NCBI GenBank assembly: GCA_963575745.1
Contig: CAUYUJ010016133.1
Coordinates: 129,501-193,500, forward strand
Origin: Prorocentrum cordatum
Taxonomy: Eukaryota > Sar > Dinophyceae > Prorocentrales > Prorocentraceae
Reading direction: 5' to 3'
DNA: 64,000 bases
Below the pieces are notes generated by a model. The model was not told where the DNA came from. It worked only from the letters and a program-made list of their open reading frames with translations, and searched no databases. Within the stretch, counting starts at the first letter, position 1, and each line of letters begins with the position of its first letter. This document shows, piece after piece, positions 9,320-20,999 of the stretch. Made by a program: the position numbers and the translations under genes.

Positions 9320-9968
9320 TTCTACTCTTGTCTGTTTGTTTTGTTTCCTCTTCGTCTGTCCTCCCACTGTCGATCCAAGAAGCGTACACGTTGCTCCCCC
9401 GCGCGCTGAAATATATCTTTCACCACCGTCGTCCAAGACACTCGGCCTGCTTTCTGCTCGTGCCTCCGCTTGCCAGAGAGGGGCTCGCTAGAGCGGCGCT
9501 TCGCGCGGGGAGCGCTGTAGCGCAGGCAAGGCTCCAAATGTGTATACTGGCCGCCTGGCCGGCCTGTGCTGAGCTGGCGTCTTGGCGGCGCTGCCGCCGT
9601 GGATCTGTGCGTATTCCGAGCACGAGGTGGGACGGCGAAGCCAGGACCGCGTGCCTGGCGCCCACTGGCGCCTTCACCTTGCTTACTGGGCTGCGGGGGG
9701 GCCGCAGCGAGCGTAGGGCGCAGAGCTGGGTAGGCAAGCACATCCGCCGAGCCAGGTTCAAGAAGTGCACGATCCGCGCCAGCAGCTTGGGTCCCGTTTT
9801 CTGTCCAACTGCGGCGCCGGCCGGGGGCTCACGCGACAGGTGTTCTTTCGCGACGACTGTCGGCTGGCCGCGGCCGACTCCCAGAGCAAGGCAGTCGGCC
9901 ACCAGGGCGGGCCAAGGCACGCCCGACGCCAAGAGCAGCGGAACACACGGGCGGCAGCGCCACCACAA
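9320..9968 (-). CDS. Possible coding remnant, unknown
   Basis: Two overlapping minus frames are open (9968-9420 and 9741-9322). Stretches such as KLLARIVHFLNLARRMCLP and VVKDIFQRAGEQRVRFLD have ordinary protein composition. The switch from one frame to the other would need an intron or a frameshift that I cannot place. No family is recognised. It lies just upstream of the relict leaders on the same strand. Confidence 0.25.
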
Positions 9969-10016
9969 CCACCTTGCTCAGTGATCCAAGCAGTGCAGTG
10001 TGGAGGGTGAAAAAAA

Positions 10017-10216
10017 GGAGGAGGAGGAGGAGGAGGAGGAGGAGGAGGAGGAGGAGGAGGCGTAGGAGGAGGAGGAGGGCGGAGGAGGAGGAGGAGGAGG
10101 AGGAGGAGGAGGAGGAGGAGAAAGAGAAAGAGGAGGAGGGAGGAGGAGGAGGAGGAGGAGGAGGAGGAGGAGGAGGAGGAGGGAGGAAGAGGAGGAGGAG
10201 GGGGAGGAGGAGGAGA
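10017..10216 (+). repeat. (GGA)n microsatellite
   Basis: About 200 bp of GGA with a few AAAGAG interruptions. Confidence 0.95.
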
Positions 10217-10301
10217 AGGAGGAGGATGCGTGACCAGCGTTGGGAGGGACCATCCAAGCCAATCGGCTGAGCGCCCACGAGCATGCGAAACACGTTTACA
10301 T

Positions 10302-10440
10302 GTATGTAAAAAATAAACAAATGAATACATAAATACATAAATACATAAACACAGAGACAAACAAATAGATAATACATAAATTATCTGAATAAATGAATAA
10401 ATAAATGAATAAATACGTAAATAAATACATAAATGAATAA
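10302..10440 (+). repeat. AT-rich ATAAATAC/AATGAATA repeat
   Basis: Degenerate 4-mer/8-mer repeat of AAATAAATGAATAAATACATA type in an otherwise GC-rich region. It ends abruptly at the GC-rich sequence at 10441. Confidence 0.9.
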
Positions 10441-10665
10441 ATCGCGCGCCGAGCGCGCGCCCCGCGCCGTGCGGGCTCCCGCTCGTCTCCTCACTATGGC
10501 GCCCCGTGGGCGCGGGCCTTCGCCCCTCGTTTTTGGCGCCCTCGGCGCCGCTTCTTTCTCCTAGTGCGGCTGCGCCCCGGGGCCCCCCCAACCGCCCCGA
10601 GAGCCGCGGGCGTTCTGAACCCACCCACCCTTGGTCGGGGCCCGCTCTGGCATGCCTCCCCTAGT
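10441..10665 (-). repeat. GC-rich dispersed repeat, inverted partner of 1295-1400
   Basis: The reverse complement of about 10560-10665 matches 1295-1400 over about 100 bp (GCATGCCAGAGCGGGCCCCGA, then AACGCCCGCGGCTCTCGGGG). 10441-10560 has short GC palindromes (GCGCGCCGAGCGCGCG). Confidence 0.65.
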
Positions 10666-10861
10666 CCCTCCGATGCGAAAGGCGACTGGGTCCCCGCGCT
10701 GCCGCCCGCCGCCTCCTGCGGCTTGCTCCTAGCTCTCCTGCTTCTGGCCCTGCGCCTTCGTGCGCCGCTCCTTGGGCTTGCGTCGTCCAGGTTCCTGCGG
10801 CGTCGCTTCCGACCCCGTCCTCTTCCTCATCCGGCGCCTCCGCCTTTTCTGCCTCTTTCTC

Positions 10862-11044
<183 letters not shown>

Positions 11045-11109
11045 TCTCCGCGTCCTCCCGCTGGTCGCCGCTGCGGTGCTGCTGCTGCTGCTGGTGGACC
11101 TGCTGGTTT

Positions 11110-11755
11110 TCGTCGTGGCACCGGGGCGTAATGGTGCGGTTGGTCGCGGTCGTTGTGCTGGTGGTGGTGGTGGTGGCAGTCGGGGTGGTTGCTGCTGGCC
11201 GTTGTCGTAGTAGCGTTGCTGCTGGTGGCGACGCAGGTCGTAGTCGCCAGATTGCTGATGGTCGCCGTCTCGTTGATGCTGGTCGCAATCGCGGTGGTGG
11301 GGCTGTTGCTCGTGCTCGTGGCTGTGGTTTTGCTTGTCGTAGTCGTGGCGCTTCTGGTCGCTGTCGTGGTGGTGGTGCTGCTGGTCGCAGTCGCAGTGGT
11401 GGACCTGTTGGTCGTGCTCGTGGTTGTGGTTATGCTTGTCGTGGTCGTGGCACTTCTGGTCGCTGTCGTGGTGGTGCCGTTGTTGGTCGCGATCGTGGTG
11501 CGGCTGCTGGCCGCTGTCGTGGCGGTGCTGGTCGCAGTCGTGTTGTCGGCGCTGCTGTTAGTAGTGGCGCGGCTCGCAGGCTTGGCGGCGCTGCTGGTCG
11601 CAGTCGTGGTGCTGCTTGTTGCCGTCGTGGTGGTGGGGCTGCTCGTCGCGGTCGTGGTTGTGGCTTCGCTGGTGGTGCTTGTCGCCTTTGTGGTGGCGGT
11701 GGCGCTGCTGCTGGTCGCGGTCGTGGTTGTGGTCCTGTCGTGGTGGTGATACTGC
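11110..11755 (-). repeat. Thr/Ala/Ser-coding repeat tract, open about 200 codons
   Basis: Read on the minus strand from about 11755, one frame stays open and encodes TTTTATSSSATATT-type sequence with ACC/ACG/ACA/ACT and GCG/GCC used freely at third positions. It is the same coding style as 1-1110, in opposite orientation. Towards 11160 it becomes His-rich (CACCAC). No ATG or terminal domain is visible, so it is either an internal exon of a Thr-rich surface-type protein or a minisatellite copied from one. The other frames over these bases are artefacts of the repeat. Confidence 0.5.
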
Positions 11756-11899
11756 TTGCGGCGTTAGCAGTCGCAGTCGTGATGCTCTCTGTCGTGCTGC
11801 TCGTGGCGCTTGTGGCCCTCGGGTTGGGGGGTGCCCCTGGCGCTCGTCGGAGCGCTCCCGTGCGGCCACGCTGCCTGGAGTGCCAAACATCAAGGGCGG

Positions 11900-14320
11900 G
11901 CTGGCAGCCGGTTAGCAGGTGGGCCGGCAGTGTCTGCGAGCAGCACTTCGGCCAGGTCTGGTCCGCCCCCCCCCAGCAGCTACCCCATGTGCCCGGAAGA
12001 CTTCGCCCGTCAGGGTGGTCATGGGCGCGTTTTGGGCCGCGACGCGCACGAGCCCACACCAGCGGTTGGTCCACGCAAGCTCCGTGGAGCTGCGGAGGAG
12101 GGCTTGTGCGGCTCGCACTTTGCGATTCGCAAACATGCGTGACATCCGGAGAGAGCCTCGCCCCCACCAGCCGCCGACCTGGCAGGAGAGGGCCGTCAGG
12201 CGGTCGGAATGGCGGGTTGTGAGTTCATGGTGCCTGCGTCGTTTGCGCTGCTTGGCCTCTCGTAGGGCGGCCCCGTCGGCGTGGAAAGTGCGCGGTCAGT
12301 GCCACCCGCCCCTGCGGAGGGGTGCACCAGGGTGCTGTCGCAGCACAGGGGGGCCACGTCTGGCGAGATACCGCAGACGACCATATCTAGCTGCTGGCGG
12401 TCTTGTGGGTCGCGGACGACAGCGTTGGCGTCTCGCAGTTGCTGTTGTGAAACTATCCTCCCTGCTGCTTCTCTTGCGACCCTCGCCCAAGCTCGTTCGA
12501 GAGGCTTCGCGCGTCTGGCAAGGAGCCCGGTGCGCAGGCACGCGGCCAGGTGGTCTCCGAGCGGGCCCAGCGGGGCTCGGCAGCCCAGGTGGCTCGCGGC
12601 CCCAGACCTGCGTGGGAGGATCGGCAGTGGGACCCTGGGCTGCCGGCGCATGGCCGCCTGGAACGGGCTTCAACGTGCGCCCTTCGGTGGTGAGCAGCGT
12701 GTGCAGCCAGGAGGGAGCTCTTGGTCCTGAGGCTGACCTTGGCCTGCCTTGGTTCGCCCTGGCGAGGCTTGACATGGCTACGTCGTCCCTGTGTAGGTGT
12801 TGCGTGTGGGACACGCGTGGAAATGCCAGCCAGCCGTGCTGCGATTCCCCCGGCTCGGTGGCTTCAGAGCGCGGCGGCGGTTCATGGCGAAGCCCGTGGA
12901 GCAGGTCGGTGCAGGTTGGTCTCTGGTAGCATTCGTGTTCGAGTGCCAGTGCAGCCTCGGCGGCGGCGTCGAGATTTGCCCCTGCGGCCTAGCTGGTTGC
13001 CGTCGAGAGGGTTTCTGAACGCAGCCGCCTCGACGGGGCGCCGCTGGTGAGGCATGCGGAGCGTCTGCCCACGCGCCCCAGTAGGCCTCCGAAGACGTGC
13101 GCTTGGCGCTTTGAAGCCCGAGTCCTCCGCGACTCCCTGGCATTGCTGCCAGTGCGCGCGCCCGTTGCGTCTCCTCTTGCCACATGTCAGGGTCCCTGAG
13201 GAGGCGGCGCAGGGTGATCCACATGTCTGCGTCGTGGCCTCTCGCGCACTTGGTAATTTCTCCAGGCGGAAGCGTTCGTAGCAGGCGATTTGAGGAGCCG
13301 CGCACACTGCAGGTCGGGCCAGTGCGCCAGCTCGCCCAGGAGCTTCTTCTCCTCGCGCAGTCTGCCAGCGAGGTTGGCGGCGGCAAACCCAGGCAGGGGA
13401 GCCGAACGCAGCGCCCAGAATTTGGATCCCTCGGTCGGGTGGCGCTCTGCCGCCCCGCCATACATCTTGTCCGCGCTGAGCGATTCCCGGTGGCGCTGCG
13501 TGCCCATCACTTGCCGAGGTCGCAGTCCACATTTTTGCGTGGAGGTGGATTGCGCTGGCGGTATTGTCGAAAGCAGTTCTGGCCTTGTTCCGCGCGGTCT
13601 TGCTGCACCCGTCGTCAAGGGAAGCTGCAATGAAGCCCCCTTGTTCGAGGCTCTCTGCCGCGCCCTCCAGCGCCCCGCGGGAAGCGAGCGCGAAAAGGGC
13701 TGGGGCCAGCGCGTCCCCCTGCTCCACTCCTTCGCCCTGGCACACGTCGCGCGCGGCCCCCGCTTCGTCCTCCCCGAGGTAGGGGGAACCTTGCCCGTGC
13801 CGCATCTTCACGAAAGGGCGCGAGGTTAGGCAGCTCGGGGCGTGCTTGGAGCACTTGTAAAAAAAGGCAGATCGCGACGCGTGGTCGAAGGCCCCTCTTT
13901 CCATCGATGCTGACTATGACTGCGTCATGGTCGTGGTCCAGCACTGACCTCAGCAGCATAGCGGCGCAGTCGGCCCCCGTGCGAGTCGCGAGGGCGACCT
14001 GGAAAGGCGCGGTCGCGGCCGCGAGCTGCTCGGCAAATTGCTAAGCTAGCGCCCTGGCGTCCAGTCTGCAAGAAGACGGCACCCGCGGCGATGCCCCGCG
14101 CTTCCCTGTCTGTTTTCTGAAGCGCCGTCATCTCGCAGTGGGCTACGGCTCGGGAAATCGGGGCGGGCGCCCGCGCCTCCGCGAGGGCAGCAGCGGCAGA
14201 TCCAAATAGGCCTGGCGGTTCGAGGCGCTCGACTCGGACTGCTGACGGCCCTGCTGCTGTGCCCTTCATGGCGGGCCGGACGCGCGAGAGGAATTTGCTC
14301 TTGTCCAGTTTCGCTCTCAC
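11900..14320 (-). pseudogene. LINE reverse transcriptase to C-terminus, multiply frameshifted
   Basis: Consecutive minus frames give the 3' two-thirds of a dinoflagellate LINE polyprotein. At 14320-13925 lie AMKGTAAGPSAVRVERL and MTALQKTDREARGIAAGAVF (reverse-transcriptase start). At 13959-13870 lies HDAVIVSIDG (motif A aspartate), continued in another frame by GAFDHASRSAFF. At about 13780-13620 lie GVEQGDALAPALFALA and IAASLDDG, the DD active-site box. At about 13130-13060 lies RGGLGLQSAKRTSSEAYWGA. At about 12600-12290 lie LGDHLAACLRTGLLARRA, LERAWARVAREAAGRIV and CGISPDVAPLCCDSTLVHP. At 12145-11980 lies ALLRSSTELAWTNRWCGLVR. At least five frame changes make it non-functional. The 5' part (endonuclease) is missing. 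Confidence 0.85.
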
Positions 14321-14329
14321 GGATGCGCT

Positions 14330-15660
14330 GGCCAGGTCGGCGGTGCCCCCACCGTCAACGTCAACCTTCAGCGTTGTTGGTCGTGCGACGCGGGCGGCGT
14401 CTTTATCCTATCCCCAGTGGGCTCAAGCGTTGTAGTCGCTATCGCATGTTGCGCTGTTCTTTTCTGGTTCAGAATTGCTTTGCCTGTGGATCGGCATGGC
14501 GGACACGGCTACTATTGTGCAAGGGGGGAGTAATGATGCCCACGAATGCAAGCTTTCTGCGGGCGTCCAAGAACAAGCACAGCACCAACGGCAAGGTCGT
14601 CTTGGATGCAGCTTGCTGGGGACTGCAGAGTTCGAGGCCGTCGAAGTTTTTTACCGAAAAGGTTCAAAAACGCAAGTACAAAGAACGACGCGTGCTCGAT
14701 GTGACCACCCTTTTACGCGACCCACCAGCAACTTAGGTCATACCATCGGTACCCGCCACCCCCCGTGACCGACCACAAGGTCCAGATTTTTTCACCGACG
14801 GCGCCCCGCCAATATGCCCACGCACACAACCTAGCCTTTTGGAGGGCATGTTTCACAATTTCTTGGCGCCGGAGGCAAAAGGAACGGTGGCCTAGGCGAG
14901 CGCGCCTGCGCAACAGACCTTGGAAGGAGCGCCTGCTGCTCGCAGCGCTGCCGGTCATGCACTAGAGAAAGACTTTGCAATGGCAGGCACGGTTTTCGAG
15001 GACAGGCTCTGGTCGAGGCACGCGCGTGCTTAGCAGCGCGCAGCAGGCTGCTCAAGTCTTGCCGGCATACGTATTCCGCCCCCCTGCGCTGGTCCCGCAT
15101 GCGCAAGCGGTGCCCCACGAGACAGGGGCAGCAGTGCTGCCGGGGCTCGGTTTTCCTCGCGCTGTTGCAACCCCCTCTGCGGCAGGCCCTGCCCTGGTCG
15201 ATTTTCGATTTGGACCTCTGCCCACGCATGTTGCGTGCGAACAGGATCTGGGCGACTACGGTCTTGGCGGCGGTGCGCGGCAGGCAGCGCCAGGCACTCC
15301 GTCGTCTCACATCTTCGTGCGCCTGCCCTGGGACTGCGCACCTGCGGCATGCCATAGGACAAGGCCACGATGCCCCCGTCGATCGGTGAACACTTCTTCC
15401 TGGATCTGTGCCAGGAGGAGCCAGTGGAGCCTGCTGGAGCTGCGCGCATGCGCTTCCCTCGGGGCACACGCCTTTCATCCTGCCACGCCGCGTCTGCCTG
15501 CTGTCCTGCCCGGCTGCCTCCGCGGTCAAGGGGTGACGGGCCTACGCGCTTGGTTCTGACCACCGTTGCCCTGGCGACACCGCGGATGACACCAACAGTG
15601 CTTCACTGAATTTGGCCGCCGACCTCTTGAACAGCCCTGCCTCTGACTGTCGCTGGGCTT
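14330..15660. other. Unassigned stretch, no supported gene
   Basis: Mixed-composition DNA. On the minus strand short open pieces (RTAAKTVVAQILFARNMRG, QHCCPCLVGHRLRMRDQRR, LLLAQIQEEVFTDRRGHRG) in different frames hint at a decayed coding sequence between about 15500 and 15000. I cannot name it. 14330-14960 shows nothing I can support. Confidence 0.35.
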
Positions 15661-15939
15661 CACTCCTCAGGACGGTGCGTCCTGTTGCGACCCCAGGGGT
15701 CGCATGCCGCAGCCCAGTGCGTTGGGTCGCCACTGGGGCGACACAGGTGTCTACGCCCCAGTGCCTCTGAAGACAAATGTGCCTCACCTGCGCGGGGCGG
15801 AGTGTCGGCCCAGTGCGTGCGCGTGCTTCTGTTTTTGGTCACGTTTCGTTACGCGTGTGCTGGACTTCTGTCGCCTGTTTTTGGCGAGTTGTGGTGTCGT
15901 GTCGTTGCCGTTTCGCGGTGCCGTGCCGTCGCCGTGCCG

Positions 15940-16290
15940 GGTGGCGGCATGCGAACGCAGCCAGCGGGGCCGGGGCCTTCAGTGAAACTCCTGGCGGGGC
16001 CACAAAACGTGTGAAGGGTGTACCAAAATTAGGGGTTGGCGGCATACAAGCGCAGCCACTGGGGCCTTCGGTGGAGCTCCCTATGGGGCCGCGAAACGTG
16101 CGAGCGGTGTGCCAGAATGAACGGGAAGCGGCATGCAAGCGCAGCCACTGGGGCCTGAGGCGGAGATCCCTGTGGGACCACACAACGTGCCAGAGGTTTG
16201 CCAAGAAGTGAGGGAGGGGACATACGAACGCAGACAGTGGGGCATTCGGTGGAGCTCCCTATTGGACCACGAAACGCATAAGGGGCGTGC
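15940..16290 (+). repeat. 89-bp tandem minisatellite, four copies
   Basis: Units start near 15957, 16052, 16141 and 16230. Each carries CGCAGCCACTGGGGCCT, GTGGAGCTCCCTATGGGG, CACGAAACGTG and GGTGTGCCA. The same unit recurs at about 25530-25895. The first copy is the most diverged. Confidence 0.85.
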
Positions 16291-16324
16291 CAAAGTGAGG
16301 GGGGTCAAGGGAGGAGAGGGGGAG

Positions 16325-16405
16325 CAGGAGGAGGAGGAGGAGGAGGAGGAGGAGGACGAGGAGGAGGAGGAGGAGGAGGAGAAGGAGGAGAAGGAGGAGG
16401 AGAGG
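16325..16405 (+). repeat. (GGA)n microsatellite
   Basis: GGA tract directly after the last 89-bp unit. 16405-16870 holds no supported gene beyond the tail of the LINE that follows. Confidence 0.9.
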
Positions 16406-16869
16406 AGTGGACGCAGGGACTGTCTCTTCAAAACGAGAACCTGACACCACAGGATGGTTGGGAAAGCTATTGGAGTTCGGACACAAACGGTCCACGAACA
16501 CCATGTCCACAGGAAGCACTGGTAGCACGGATGCGTAAATCGACAGAGAAACATGAACGACTTGCGCACCGACGCAGGACGATGCTCTTGCTCACTCATT
16601 CAAGATGCGTCCTGCAGGGCGCGTCGGCACGACAACCACTTTGGGCCATCTCTACGCGACGCAACGCAACAAAACAACAAACAACATAAATGCGAGGAGG
16701 AGGGGAGGAAGGAGGCGAGGACGAGGAAGGGGACGAAGCAAGGAAATGCACAACCACGATGCCGGGCATGGAGCGCGAAACGCGCCTGGGACGCAGTGCG
16801 CCAACGCGCTGTTCGAAGAATACACGCGGTGATGGAGCAGCGGTGATTGCCTTGCAAAGGGGCAGGTTA

Positions 16870-18814
16870 GACGAGTGCCACGACAGCGTCAAATATTTTA
16901 TGACTTGCCCTGCTCGTTGTACAGGAATCGGGCCCATTGTTGTCTAGGTCTGCCTCTCCTTCTGTCCTCGGCCCAAATTTCAGGAATGTCGCCTTCGTCG
17001 CACGCGACGAGGCGCTTTTCGGGGAAAGCTGCACCTGGTGGTCACGCAGCATGTCAATGAGGGGCTCGGTTCCAGCGCGCTCGAAAACAGTAATCAGCAC
17101 CCAGCACCGGCAAACATCAGAATGCAATGAAAAGCGTCCAAACGCTGCTTGTTTTTCTTGAGCAACCATCAGAAATCCAGCGAGCATAACAAGTTGAAAA
17201 TACCGCAGCTTGTGTGCGCGTGTTGCTTCCTGCTTTTAACACTGGGGGCGGGGTTCCAAACTTTGCACGCCTCTCGACATACAGCGTTGCATTCGCCCAG
17301 TCGTCGAGTAAGCTCATGCCCCACGCCACCATCGTTGGTAATCAAGCCTTCAAGGTAGATAGCTGGACTGACAATTTTGATGAGTTTTCCAGTAGGTCTT
17401 GGTACGACGCTGCCTGTGCAGATTTGCATAGGCACTGTTCTGCCACAGGTCAACTCCATGCTGTATGTCTGCCCTTTCTTTATTATAGCGCTCAACAGCG
17501 CTTGCATCTCATCTGTATGTCTTGAAATCAGAACTATTTCATCTGCGTTACCACATATGCGTTGTACCACATATGCAGGCCTGCGTTGTAAGTGTAGCTC
17601 GGTAAACATTGTGCAATCTGACAGCTTGAACTGCAATTGAAGGATAGGGGTACAAAGGACATCCCTGCGCTATACCAGTTGTCGTCGCTTTTTAGGAACA
17701 TCCGCAATGAGCCACTATGGTGACGCAGCGTTCCGAAAAGAAAACCCGATCATCCGGACGATGGGGATCGGAATCCCAACTCGGACCTCTGCTCCACACA
17801 AACATTGCAGTTTCTTCCTGTCGAAAGTTTTTTGCCTTGTGGAGTAACACCGCCCGTATACCGTCGCCATCGTTGCGGGTAGTTGCGTCCACCATCCGCC
17901 TGATCACCATGTGGGCGTCTGCCGTACTTCGCCGAGGTCAGAATCCAAGCTGCGAGTGGCGCATCCGGTCTTCGACAGCCCTCGCAATAATCTTTGATGG
18001 ATCAGTGTAGCCAGTGCGTTGTACCCAACTGCCAGGAGAGAGATTGGGCGATAGTTGCTTGGGAACATGATGCCTTCTTTTCGAACAATATAACAAGGCT
18101 TGCTCTTTTCAATTTGTCTGGTGCGTTCGTGGTGCCCCAGCATTTCTGACAATGTGGAGAAGAATCATGCATGCATCATTATCGCGAGATCACATTTTCC
18201 AAAAATCTGGAGGGACGTCGTCAGGACCTGATGCTTTTTCATTCCTCATCTTCTGCAGAGCACATTGAAGCTCATCCAAATGTAGAAAAACGGATACGTC
18301 CACTTGCCATTCGCCACCAAGGGCGCATGAAGCCGCAGGAGAGACATTTGCGAACTTGACGTCCCACTGAACCTTTTTCAAAATTATCTGCCAAAGCGTC
18401 TGGCTGGACAGCGGTGTCGGTGAGGTTGTTGTTCAAGTCACGTATTCCTGCATGTTCAGCTTGCGGCTCCCTCCGAAGATGTTTCACTGTCTCCTAGTTT
18501 CCGCATGCCAAGTTTTCGTTCATCCAAGTCGTGCGGTAGTACTGGGCTGCCTTCCAGATGTGCTTGTGAATGACACGCTCACTGAGGTGTTCCCGGCTAC
18601 GCCCGCATGCGTTGCGTTGCTCAATCAAGTCCAATGTCGAAAGAGATGTTCCATGTTTCTTGGTTTGAGTTGCCCTGGCTGGTAGCAGATCTGACGGTGT
18701 TGCAAAGCCTTGCTCAATATTCGTAGCCACATCGTGGAGTTTCCCATTGGACGTTCGCGAGGGCTGCAGAGGCGGCGAGAGGCTGTGACCAAACTGCCTG
18801 ATTGATACCAGCAC
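16870..18814 (-). pseudogene. Second LINE family: linker, reverse transcriptase and C-terminal tail, decayed
   Basis: The sequence is less GC-rich than the LINE at 11.9-14.3 kb and motifs are of a different LINE type. In order on the minus strand: a pre-RT linker at 18814-18494 (STLDLIEQRNACGRSREHL, YYRTTWMNENLA); an RT lead-in at about 18290-18190 (LQCALQKMRNEKASGPDDV); RT motifs at about 18095-17990 (SNYRPISLLAVGYNALATL); a degraded motif A at about 17850 (IRAVLLHKAKNF); NADEIVLISRHTDEMQALL at about 17550, where the catalytic YADD-type box has become NADE; YLEGLITNDGGVGHELTRR at about 17360; and a terminal region near 16970 whose shifted frame reads GRPRQQWARFL. Several stops and frameshifts separate these blocks and the catalytic box is mutated, so the copy is dead. 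It appears to extend from just before the RT domain to near its 3' end. Confidence 0.8.
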
Positions 18815-18939
18815 GCGTCGATGCTGACGCAGCCCGAAACGTAGATGAATGTGAAGGCGCTAGTGGAAAACAGCGCGAAATAGAAAAAACGCCTCAGGCA
18901 ACTGGAGAGACTCCAACATTGATGATTGACTTGCCCCGC

Positions 18940-20190
18940 ATGGTAGTGAGAGTTCTAATACGCTCTGTTATGAGATGTTTTGATATATCCCCACGATGCT
19001 CCGCCATGCCACGGTATGTGTGGCTATTTGATGGTGTGCTCGATGTTGCGTTCTGTCATGTTCTGTTATACCAGAACGTGGTGTTCGTTTTTGTCTTATG
19101 CTCTGCTATGGTATAATGTGGTACGCCGAGTTCCGTCATGGTATGTGTTGTCAGGTCATGAAATGTTGCGATTGTGTGTTGTGGTGTGGTATGGTATGTC
19201 ATTGTGTGGGCTGCTACGCTCTGGTATCGTGCTCTGTTCTGGTGCGCTCTGTCGTTGTTTGTGCTGTGGTGTGTGGATTGATTGTATGCACTGTATGCTC
19301 CATGGTGTCATTGCATTCGCTGTTATGATGTGTTTGTGTTTCAGGTCCTGTTCTGGCATGCTATGAAATGCTACCCGTTCTTATGTCATGGTGGTATGGT
19401 GTACTGTGGTGCGCTATCACATAATGTGGTATGCCGCGCTCGTTCTTGGTACGGCTTACCATGTCGTGGAATGCTATGTGACTGGATGTTGTGTTATGGT
19501 GTGGTCTGGTGTTCCATGGCATGCTATGGTATGATATGGTCTGCCATGGCAGAGTATGACATGCTCTATTATGTGGTGTGATCAGGTATGGTGTTATGAC
19601 ATGCTGAGTACGATCCGTTATGCCATTGCTCATGGTGGTATGATAGGTCATGTTATGGTGTGGTCAAACATCGTATGCTAAGCTAAGCTCTGCTATGCGT
19701 TGCCAAATGCGATGGGATGCGATATGTCATGTGTTGTGTGATATGATGCTGTGTTGTGATGTGGTGTGCATAGCATGTGATGGTGTGGTTTGCTGTGTTA
19801 GACCATGGTATGGCATGATACGGAATGCTATGTTATGTGTTGTATGCCCCGACCTGACATTGCATTGGCTTGCTGCGTTGCTCTGTGCTATGATATGCCA
19901 AACTATGTGAGACTGTGGCATGTTCTGGTTTGGTATGGTCAGGGCTGCGAGTTGTTAGTATCGTATGCTTGTGTTGACGCCTTATGCAATGTTACGTGGT
20001 GTGATGATGTGCTATCGTATGTGATGATATGTTATGATGTGTTGTGCTACGGTATGCTACTATATCAAGATCTGGTATGCAATGCTCGGATATGGTATGT
20101 TAGGCGGTGTGGTGTTATGTTATGTTATGTTGAAACGTATGGTATTATGCTGTGCTACGTTCTGTTATGTAATAAACGCTCTGTCAGGTT
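18940..20190 (+). repeat. Degenerate TATGG/TGGTATGC satellite
   Basis: About 1.25 kb of T/G/A-rich sequence made from ATGGTATG, GCTATG and TGTGGT pieces with an irregular 5-bp rhythm. C is rare on the plus strand. No gene. It is comparable to the AGCAT satellite at 50041-50640. Confidence 0.75.
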
Positions 20191-20203
20191 ATGATTTGAC
20201 GTC

Positions 20204-20690
20204 GCGAGGCGGGACACTCGGGGACATTCGGGGGACCTGGAGATCTGACGGCCGCGGTATGCACAGTTGCGCGAGGCGGGACTCTCGACGTCACCTGGAG
20301 GACCTGGGAATTTGGCGGCCGCAGTATGCAGAGTGGCGCGAGGCGGGAACACTCGGGAACACTCGGGAGACCTGGGAATTTTGCGGCCGCGGTACGCAGA
20401 GTGGCGCGGGGCAGGAATCCCCGGGACACGTGGGGGACTTGGGGATTTGGCGGCCGCGGTATGCACAGAGGCGCGAGGCGGGACGCTCGGGGACACTTGA
20501 AGCTTGGGGGACCTGTGAATTTGGTGGCCGCAGTATGCACAGTGGTGCGCGGCGGGACACCTGGGTACACTCGGGGGACCTGGAGATCTGGTGGTCGCGG
20601 TATGAAGAGTGGCGCGAAGCGGGACTCTCGGGGACACTCGGGGGACCTGGGGATCTGGCGGGCGCGGTACGCAGAGTGGCTCAGGGTTGG
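20204..20690 (+). repeat. 66-bp tandem minisatellite, seven to eight copies
   Basis: Units begin near 20204, 20271, 20337, 20404, 20473, 20547, 20612 and 20675 and contain GCGAGGCGGGACACTCGG, GGGGACCTGG and GGCGGCCGCGGTATGCA. A period of about 66 (22 codons) keeps the plus frame open across the array (GIWRPRYAQRREAG-like repeats), but nothing shows it is translated. Confidence 0.85.
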
Positions 20691-20716
20691 GTTTCTTGTG
20701 GTCGGGCCCCTACTGT
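20680..20716 (+). repeat. Short dispersed repeat shared with 34232-34268
   Basis: CTCAGGGTTGGGTTTCTTG followed by TGGTCGGGCCCCT is nearly identical at both sites, at the end of the 66-bp array here and after unrelated sequence there. Confidence 0.8.
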
Positions 20717-20916
20717 AGCGCTGCAGTGGGCAGGGCAGCAGCGACGGACGGCGCCGTAAGCGCAGGGCAACCAGCCAGGAGCGAAATTGCACACCCAGGA
20801 AGAGCCCCCGAGATGACCCCAAAGGTCTTCTTAGAGGCCCTCACGAAGCTCCAAGACAGCCCCAGGCGGTTCCAGCAGCCAACGGGGTAGCGCCGAAAGG
20901 ACCCGCACCCTCGTCG

Positions 20917-20981
20917 TCCTCCTCCTCCTCCTCGTCCTCCTCCTCCTCCTCCTCCTCCTCCTCCTCCTCCTCCTCCTCCTC
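20917..20981 (+). repeat. (CCT)n microsatellite
   Basis: CCT tract. Confidence 0.9.
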
Positions 20982-20999
20982 CTTTATGTCAGCTTCCGT

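Noticed and set aside
20034-20759. 241-codon ORF across the 66-bp repeat
   Set aside because: The repeat length is a multiple of three, so openness is expected; there is no start context or domain.
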